64,000 bases of DNA from Zizania palustris (lineage: Eukaryota; Streptophyta; Magnoliopsida; Poales; Poaceae), in contig JAAALK010000286.1 of the NCBI GenBank assembly GCA_019279435.1, positions 48,618,289-48,682,288 of the forward strand, in the 5' to 3' direction. Positions 56,431 through 64,000 of this stretch are shown here, piece after piece. Position 1 is the stretch's first letter, and the number at the start of each line of letters is the position of its first letter. The translations under genes and the position numbers were made by a program. A model generated the notes under the pieces. That model was given only the letters and a program-made list of their open reading frames with translations, was not told the origin of the DNA and did not search any database.

Positions 56431-57194
56431 ATGATTCTAAAAAAATTCGGTTTTTTTTGACGGCTCTGGCTCGGCCATGGCATAAGCTGAATGGTGATAG
56501 TGAAAAGAACACAGTAAAGGAAGAAACAGGCACTAAATTTGATCTGGAACGTTGGTCTCCAATACTGCAGGAGGCTACAGGTTTTTCGACTAAAACTGAT
56601 TGTGAGCTGGAGGTTGTGCAAGCAAACATCAAAGATCTTCTTTGTCAGAACTAAGATTAAACACACCCGTGGTCTACTATTACCATCGGATTCTCCTTTC
56701 ATAATTAAGAAACTCTTGCCGTTTTTACTGCCACGATGGAAGTATCTTATCAAAATTTGTCTGTTTACTACTTGGTTTCATATTACAAGTCATTTAATTT
56801 TTGAAAATTCAATTTTTTTAACTTTGAGTAAATCTACAGAAAAATATATTAATATCAAATAAACATACAGTAAGATATATTTTTATTGAAGATTTAATGT
56901 TGTAGTTGTTGATATACTTTTCTTTGCTTTTTAAAAATCGAAATTTTATAATTTTGATCAAATTTATAGAAAAATACATTAACATCTATAATATAAAGAA
57001 ATACAATATATGACACATTTTATAGCATATTGGTATTATAGTTGTTAACATATTTTTTTATAAAATTAATCAAATTTAGAGAGGTTTGACTTATGAAAAA
57101 GTAAAGCAACAAGAAGGTTTAGGATTTTCATTGCCTTCGCATGCTTAATTCATGCTGCAAGACTTGGGTTTTTAGTAGCTTTTGAGGGCAGTCA
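56431..57194. other. AT-rich intergenic DNA
   Basis: Short overlapping frames on both strands at 56307-56862 have no recognisable domain. Nothing else seen. Confidence 0.4.
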
Positions 57195-57400
57195 TGCTAA
57201 GGGTGCATTTGATAAGATTCTAGCTCTAGTTTCTTTGTCTTATAAAGTTAAAGCTAAACCAAACACTTTTTCTAAGGAATTGATCTCAACACTTCAAAAA
57301 AACACTTTTTCTAAGGAATTGATCTCAACACTTCAGAAAAATGAAGTGAAGTGGTTGAGCAGCTCTGTCAAACAGAACCCTAAATTGCTAATACTCAGAT
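57195..57400. mobile_element. Possible hAT-like MITE with an internal 39-bp tandem duplication
   Basis: AGGGTGCATTTGA at the left and TCAAACAGAACCCT at the right are imperfect inverted ends. Inside, a 39-bp unit starting AACACTTTTTCTAAGG is tandemly duplicated (57262-57300 and 57301-57339) with one or two differences. No matching target duplication found. Confidence 0.45.
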
Positions 57401-59198
57401 TTACTGCTCTGGCCTGCAAGACCACGGTCACTGTGGTCTCAGAGGAAGCATGATTGACCAGTCCAGTGTTGAGATCAACTCACTCCTGATGAGGTTAAGA
57501 AGCGTCGAAGAACAGAAAAAAACTAGATTCAACATGAAGATCCTTAACTGAGACTCACAATTATCGGAAGGGTTTTCAAATTAGAAAGAGGCAAACATAT
57601 GCTCAGTGCGATTATTAAAATCTTCTGTGAAACAAAAGAACAGTAAAAAACAAGAACTGACATACATAATGGCCTCTACGACCTTGCGAGACAGAGCTTT
57701 TAATAAAACATTCACCAGTTGAGATTAGAGGGGTAGTTCAAGAATAAAGCTTCAGTGACCAGCGAGAATGTAACACAGTCATATACTCATTTGGAGGGTA
57801 ATGAGTTTCTTATTGTGACCACGCTTCCTCACCAAGGATATCTGCAGGGAAGTAAATTAAGAAACAATCATCAAACCATCTAATGTCTAGTGTAAAGAAA
57901 CTTGAAGAACACAAGTGTATAACGGGTTCTATAGGAACAATATGAATTTATATGTCAAGCAGCACAAATAGAGATCCTAAACACCACAACAGGACCTTCC
58001 ATGGGATATGAGACAACAGTTCAATAATTGAGTTCATAGCATAGTTTACTTTCATAAGTAGACTAGTCCCAATTTCCCATATATGAGGCTAATAGGTTAT
58101 TGCCATGTCATGTTCATCAAAATGAAATAGGGCAAGTGGAAAATTGAACATCCAAAGAAGTGAGTGCAATAATTTACTTGGACATTTGCTGGCCTGATGT
58201 TAGCATATTGTTAGTTCTCTTGCAATGGTGCAAGCTTTAGACCCCGTGGCAACTGTAATTGACCCAAGGGCAGTCACTGGACAACAAGATATGGTGTGCT
58301 CTACATTCCCAGAAAAAATAGCATGGATTTATAATCTATTTATGTCCTAATCCTGCATTTCAAAATAAAGAAAAGTGCAGTATTTTATATTAGGAGAATT
58401 GAATAACACTATAAATGTTTATCATCATCCATATCCCTTTGGACAAGAGGACATTAAAATTTTTCCTCCTATTCTAACATTTGTGAGTAGGTTGTGGTGA
58501 CAGTAGGTGTACATAATTCCACAACAAGGAATCCTAGCAAAACATTTTCTAATATCTGAAATTGCATAAATCAAGGACAAGGACTTTATAAGTTAAAAGC
58601 ACCAACTAACTAATCATCAAACATGGACAATGCCAGACTGCATAGCTGCACTCGTGGAAGAACACCACCAGAACAAATAAAAATAAGTACGCAGTGGAAG
58701 TTTCAGTGTATGCCACAATTGGTTCAGAGTACAGGTTCCAGCACTGAGTCTCCTGGAGACACCAACAATGAAAAATAATAAATACTCGAGTCTGATAAGT
58801 TATATGTGTATTTAGAGCAACATAAGACACTATTTTGTCACTCAGAGCATACATTGGTATCGTCAACAAAGCATCAGGTATGATGTAAGAACTGGAAGAT
58901 CGCCAAGAGGTGCTAAATTAAAACACACCAATCCGGTTTTCTAAATGTGATTCTAAAAGAAAGTTAAAACCATTTCACATACATATATGTCAACCGATTT
59001 CATGTTTTGAAGAAAACCTAGAGTGAAATTAATCTGTAATGTCTGAGTCAAGTGCCCATTTCATAGGATTTTAGTTAAACCTAAAAATTCGACAGAAGCA
59101 TTATTTCTCTGTTTTTACTTGATATCAATTTCAGCAACATTTCTTGAGCCTATTCAATCACATCTTAGTGCAGTCAGATTGGAATTCAACTCACTAAG
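57401..59198. other. Intergenic DNA, nothing recognised
   Basis: Moderately AT-rich, no frame with a domain. It may include transcribed 3' sequence of the small gene at 60039-60323 if that gene has a 3'-UTR intron; a GT donor directly follows its stop codon. Confidence 0.35.
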
Positions 59199-59428
59199 GC
59201 CCTGTTTGGCATGGCTCCAACTCCAATCAGAGCAGCTCCACTCCAGAAATCCAGCTAGAGCTGGCTCTGAGTGGAGCTGGAGCTGTGGAGCTGCGATTGA
59301 GGTGCTCCAAACAAATGAACTAGAGCTCCAAAAACTCCATGGAGTTACATTTTTTGGAGCTGGGGTGTTTGGCTAGCTCCGATCAACTCTAGCCTGGAGT
59401 TCGGCTCCAGAGTCATGCCAAACACCCC
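59199..59428. mobile_element. MITE with GGCATGGCTCCAA-type ends
   Basis: Left GGCCCTGTTTGGCATGGCTCC is an imperfect reverse complement of GGCTCCAGAGTCATGCCAAACACCCC on the right. CTAAG occurs on both sides (59194-59198 and 59429-59433) and may be the target duplication. The body is made of repeated GGAGCT/AGCTCC words. About 230 bp. Confidence 0.65.
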
Positions 59429-60038
59429 CTAAGAGCACCTCAAATTTAGCAACCCACAACTGTGTTTTACCAGATCAGTAAGGAACTAATGAATTCAACA
59501 GTTTGACAGCCTGATGGAAAATAGAAATTAAAACATGATGCACATGGTATGTTCAACTAGGAAGCTAAACATCACACATCTATACGATATCCAACAAAAC
59601 ATAACGGAATGCCAATGCAAGAGGGAGCACAGAGCCTAACACCAACTTTAAACTAAAGTCCCCTAAAAGCTACCAATAAACAGGCCAAATCTACCTGCAT
59701 ATCAGCGCAAGAATCACAATAATATATCATAAGGAAGCCATCAATTCACTATAATCTAGCAGAGTGTGCTTCACAGCAACCCCAAATGTAGTTAGCCTGG
59801 TATAAACAAACTCAGCAACGTACAGCTCTCTGAGTCTCGACCAACGGCAACGAGCCCTAGCTAAACCAACTGCGTCCGTCAGCGTATAACGTGCCCCATT
59901 AGAGCTTCCCAAAAGGGGAATCGAGAAACGAACAAGTAGGCACTTCAACATATTAATCCAGTCAGCAATCCACGGCCAAATCGCTCCCACAACCTTAGAG
60001 TTCCTAGCCGCAGATCCGGCAGTGGCAGAGGAAAGTAC

Positions 60039-60323
60039 CTATTCCGATTCGGGTCGCGGGTTGGAGTGGCGGTCGAGGAGGTCGTCGTAGGGGTCGCGGC
60101 GGCCAGCGGCCTGGCTGATCTGGGGGTCCCAGGAGAGCTGGGAGTTGAAGCGGTCGAAGGTCCAGAAGCCGTAGGGGCGGAGCGGGAGGCTCCACGCCGC
60201 CTTGGTGCGCTCGCACCGCTCCTTCATCCGGTAGACGTGCTCCCGCTGCGCCGAGTCCCGCTTCTCCGGGTCCTCCATCATCCGCAGGATAAGGTTCTCC
60301 GCGAACTCCATGATGAACCCCAT
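60039..60323 (-). CDS. Small conserved plant protein of unknown function
   Basis: 94 residues from the ATG at 60323. The frame extends upstream to 60431, but that part is Arg/Pro-rich and lacks conservation-like character, so the MGFIMEFAENLILRMMED start is preferred. The protein has an amphipathic N-terminal helix, a charged middle (REHVYRMKERCERTK) and an aromatic stretch (LRPYGFWTFDRFNSQLSWD, then GRRDPYDDLL). I recall this pattern from small single-copy plant proteins but cannot name a function. There is no signal peptide or membrane segment. A GT follows the TAG, so a 3'-UTR intron is possible. GGGCC repeats lie upstream. Confidence 0.7.
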   Translation of the reverse strand: MGFIMEFAENLILRMMEDPEKRDSAQREHVYRMKERCERTKAAWSLPLRPYGFWTFDRFNSQLSWDPQISQAAGRRDPYDDLLDRHSNPRPESE

Positions 60324-60469
60324 CGCCACCTGCTCGTGCCTCGCCCCGCTTCCCCTCGAGCGAGATGGATCGATCTGTGTCCTCTTCTTCCTCGGCCGCG
60401 CTGGGTGGTGTTCGGTGACGGGACGGCTCACGGCTGCCTGCGGTGACCTATGCTCCCCGCCCTAGCGAT

Positions 60470-60492
60470 GGGCCGGGCCGGGCCGGGCCGGG
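60470..60492. repeat. (GGGCC)n repeat in the promoter of the small gene
   Basis: About four to five GGGCC units just upstream of the 5' UTR. GGGCC/TGGGCC site-II-like elements are common in promoters of constitutively expressed plant genes. Function here is inferred. Confidence 0.6.
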
Positions 60493-61170
60493 TTACAGTG
60501 CTACTATTTTTTCTGCTGTTTTTTTCTTTTCTAGTTGCTTCTCTTTTTATGTTATCCAAGTCATTAACTACTAGAAAAATAGCTACCCCCGTCGGTCCCC
60601 TCCGTCCAATTTTTTTATTCTTTAAATTTTTTCCAATTTTTTGTTTTATTATTTCAACTTTATTAAAAATACTTTACTTCTGTTCTTTCAACTTTGTAGA
60701 GAAAATATTTACAATCTTTTAACTTCGTAAGAAAGATTCATTTATACTTCAAAGTTTTATTCTTGAATATCAATTCACCGTATTATTTTCTTATTAATAA
60801 GGATTACTTTAATCATTTACTCTTGATACTAATTTATCAGTTTTATCTTAAAAGTAAAGTCTTTGTAGTATAGAAAGAGCATTAGCAAACCACCCAGGAA
60901 GAACTCCACGAACAGGATAGGACTCTGACATGACGGGTGCAGCTTCACCGCTTCGAACTTCCACCTGTTCTTGGTAAACTGGATAACAATATTCTTGGTA
61001 AATAGCGCAACAAGACTACTGCTGCTGTTTGTTACAGATTTGCAGAAATTGTACATAATATTCTCAGCTGCGAAGACATCAGGACTTGAGGAGGGGTCAC
61101 ATATTCACACGGAGAAATACGGCGCAACAGGCTATGTACCAGGCAGAAGCCATGGTGCAAGCTTGCAAAG
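60493..61170. other. Intergenic DNA between the small gene and the CABIN1-like gene
   Basis: T-rich and then AT-rich sequence. The part nearest 61170 probably holds the 3' UTR of the CABIN1-like gene. No other feature seen. Confidence 0.4.
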
Positions 61171-64000
61171 CTAAGCTGTGCCGTCGTTTGCTCTGCTGCC
61201 ATCCTGGGGGCTCTCCATCGCCCTCGACGAGCTGCTACGGGTGAGTTGAGAAGCTGCCATGGTGGCGGTTTTCTGGGCCTCAGTGACGAGCTGAGGGGTG
61301 CTTGTGCTTGCACTGCTGCCCAACTCTTGCTGGGGAGGAGCACTGGCCACTGCTGGAGCTGTAGGGGTTGGTTCATGAGCTTCACTAGGCTCAATGTGAG
61401 CACGCTTTTCTTTAGGGCCAACTGTTTAAATCAAACAACACGCATCAGGCTTTTAGGGTATGGAAAGAAGGGAGAGGTCGCCGCTGTCAGGCATGCCAAG
61501 ATGGCAGGAGACTGGTGCGATACCTTGAGGTGAAACAGTACAGTGTGATGTGGGCTGCACAACTTGCTGTGAAGCTGTGGCTGTCGAAGTTCCTCTTTTA
61601 CTTCTTGATTGCTACAAGAACAATTCAGCGTTAGTCGAGGTGAGGGGAAAGTTATATGGCAAATACTTTGCATCATACCTTCATCTCATCACAGTACTTT
61701 ACAACAGCAGATATATTGGAGTAGCGGCCATGGACCAAGGTATATACCCATAGGAGGAGCTTCCTTGGAATACTAAGGTCAAGGTTCTCGATTATATCTG
61801 GGGCTTGCTGTAACCCTTCAACAGGTGCCTGGGATGGGGTTACTGTATACAGATTAATACCTGACGGAAATGTTCCGCAAGAACTCTCCCGATAAAAGTT
61901 GTAGGTACTCTTCATAACAGTTACAGCAGTCTCCAAGTTATCTTCAGATGTTTGCCTGACTGGAATGTTTCTAATTCTGTTGAAAGTCTCAAACCAATTC
62001 ATATCAAGGCCTTTGAATTGAGCAGGCCCATCAGGAGACGAGATGAGAAGCTCATCAGGTTGCAAGTCAATGTAGAGTTTAAGGCCGTTGGATAATGGAG
62101 CACGCTGATCAGTTGCCACCATGGATTCAGGCAACGGTGTGATGGATGCAAGTTTGATGAGGATACAACGGCACCATGCCAAAGAAGCATGCTTACATAT
62201 CTTAGCGAAATTGCTGTTTGACAGTTTTGGTGTCTTAAACCGCTTTCTTATCTTCTCATTTAGTCCTTCAAGAACGTCCAATCGGACATCACTCTCAAGC
62301 AAATGGATGTATTGGTGGATATAACTGCCACAAGGAAACAAAATATGACAACAATCTAGCTTAACTATGTATTGCACTCTAATCTGGTAATTACCTGTAA
62401 AGATTGCTTTCGGATAGCTCAGGACTGTTCACCTCTGGAATAGTGCTTATATCAGCCCATAAGTTTGCATGGTCCATGAACACACCAAACATTTTCTCAA
62501 GTAGGTGCTCGACAGATGCATCACCAGAAACTCGACGGACCTCAGGAGTACGAATTGCTGAAGTTAGAACTTGAAGGTACTTCCCAAGCCCAACAGGAAC
62601 AATATCACCCAAACATAGAGCGAACTACATGAGAAAACATATATTTATAATATCCACAAAACAAATATAGCTTAATAGCACTGTTCTGGTAGTTAGGAGT
62701 ACCCTCTTATCGGTTCGCAGATATGTGTATGCCCTCTCTAGAGTCCACAAATCTCTGTTTTTCTCCAAAAGGTTCAAGTAAAGTATCATATACTTCCTGA
62801 TGCATGTAATGAACTTTCGTGAACTTTCTGATAAGCTGACCTCCAGATTCTTTCTGGATCCACCAATATTTGGATTTTTCCTCCTGAAAAAAGGAAGAAC
62901 AATAAGAACTTTTTGAGTAAGATAATTATATTATAAGCCGCAACAATTGAATAAAACAATGCATTTGTAACAGTTGAATCATGTGTAAATTACAACAATA
63001 CACACATAAAAGAAAAGAAACTTACCTTCCTTTTCTAACAGAGCCATCAATTTCCCACATGTTCACTGTAAAGGAAGACCTAGAAGATTTGAAACAAAAT
63101 GAAAGTTCTTCCTTGGCCCGTTCTAGGTCCCCTACTTCACCCCTTCTATACAATCCTTGTGCAAGCTTGTATCTTGCCTTATGGAAATGCTTCAGCTCCC
63201 CTTCAACACAAGTACCAAGGGCATACAGGCAATCATCATAAAGGATGTGCCACACTTTATCAAGTAAATCAGGGTCAACAAACTTATTTTCCACAGTACT
63301 ATCAAGAGCACATTTATCATTATGATCAGAGGATGAATTCTGAACATTATTTACGGAGGACTGTAGCATGCTCAAGACATGTTCCTTTGTTGACTGTTTG
63401 TATGTATAATCAGCAGCAACCTAAAAAACCAAAAAAGTAAATATCTAAATATCTATCACAAACATAGCTGGTCACAATAAAGGGGAAAAACAGACATTGC
63501 CAGTAAGCTAGACCAGTGAAATATTATCATTCCAAAAGTTTGTAGATTTAAACTTTATATTTTAAAAGCAAAGCAAATTGTTGTTAATATTACTTGTCTG
63601 CATTGTCAAAGCTAATGGAAGTATTTGATTTGAACTAACAGATATAATGATACCAAGGTAATAACATGGTAGGTTTCTTATGCTTTGCCCCTCTTTGATT
63701 ATCTGATTCAATATTTTTTTAAAAAAAATTATTATCTAGGCAATAATGTAGCCTTTGTGCATCTCTTGATGCAGGGCAGGATATTTATACATCAAATAAA
63801 AAATTAGGCAATAAAGCATCAAATAATACCTGCGCATTCACATGCAACAGAATTGTTACAGTCAAATTCAGTGGTAACTGGACAATTTTGGTCAGTAACA
63901 GCACACAATCAAATCATGGATGGTGCTATTTTTAGCCACAATTATAAAAAGAATAAACTTATGATTGGAACTTTCAAATGATAGAGGTTTACAAAAGTAA
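61171..64000 (-). CDS. CABIN1-like (calcineurin-binding protein 1-like) protein, C-terminal part
   Basis: Six minus-strand exons join in phase to about 596 C-terminal residues: 63420-63026, 62883-62703, 62624-62395, 62324-61679, 61611-61524 and 61421-61171 (TAG). Upstream exons lie beyond 64000; 63421-64000 looks like intron. Family blocks are YALGTCVEGELKHFHKARY, GDLERAKEELSFCFKSSRSS, RKFITCIRKYM, VLEGLNEKIRKRFKTPKLSN and CKHASLAWCRCILIKLASIT. The full plant protein is very long and TPR-rich. In animals and Arabidopsis, CABIN1 works in the HIRA histone-chaperone complex that deposits H3.3, in the nucleus. The C-terminus here is Ser/Thr/Gln/Pro-rich and low-complexity. The exon chain keeps frame throughout, so the gene looks functional as far as it is visible. 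Confidence 0.85.

Noticed and set aside
59727..59990. 87-codon minus-strand frame downstream of the small conserved gene
   Set aside because: No similarity to a known family seen; more likely 3'-UTR or intron sequence.
1..64000. CRISPR arrays, bacterial operons, functional tRNA or rRNA genes
   Set aside because: No regularly spaced repeat-spacer array and no complete cloverleaf was seen. The only rRNA similarity is to partial, diverged 5S fragments. The window is plant nuclear DNA.

Overview
The window is nuclear DNA of a grass (Poaceae). The genes have introns with GT/AG borders and GC-rich first exons. The intergenic DNA is packed with grass-type transposons: Sirevirus-like and other Copia elements, hAT, PIF/Harbinger and CACTA-like elements, and many foldback MITEs. 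A FLO6/PTST2-like gene lies beside an NPF nitrate/peptide-transporter gene. From memory this matches a rice chromosome 3 neighbourhood (FLO6 next to OsNPF2.4), but the species itself cannot be fixed from the sequence alone.

Layout. 1-2.3 kb: a foldback element apparently split by a second inverted-repeat element. 2.75-5.74 kb (-): a caprin-like RGG-box RNA-binding protein gene, four coding exons. 6.4-12 kb: MITEs, a 30-bp minisatellite and two exon-like stretches of an unrecognised decayed gene. 12.0-24.1 kb: a nested insertion whose core is a very young Copia/Sirevirus-type retrotransposon (12637-23530, 2015-bp LTRs differing at one site, TSD ATTAC). 24.1-32.6 kb: AT-rich DNA with foldback elements and two 5S rRNA-like fragments. 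32.74-37.41 kb (+): NPF transporter gene, three exons. 38.2-41.5 kb: fossil Copia element carrying a hAT MITE in its reverse-transcriptase region. 42.50-51.92 kb (-): FLO6/PTST2-like starch protein gene, nine exons, with a short-LTR Copia element (42978-47781) in intron 7. 52.39-55.05 kb: a degraded PIF/Harbinger element with a transposase remnant and pieces of a ClpC chaperone gene. 55.1-59.5 kb: more MITEs. 60.04-60.32 kb (-): a small conserved plant protein. 61.17-64.0 kb (-): the 3' part of a CABIN1-like gene that runs off the window.

The host genes are ordinary, functionally unrelated single-copy plant genes (RNA binding, membrane transport, starch granule initiation, histone-chaperone complex) and do not form a pathway. 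The unusual content is the transposon architecture. I found no convincing undescribed biological system. The strongest leads are the near-identical-LTR Sirevirus with a single in-frame UAG between gag and pol, the Harbinger element with ClpC fragments, the Copia insertion between CBM48-encoding exons of the starch gene, and the two 5S-like fragments. All exon borders were worked out by eye from splice consensus, reading phase and family similarity.
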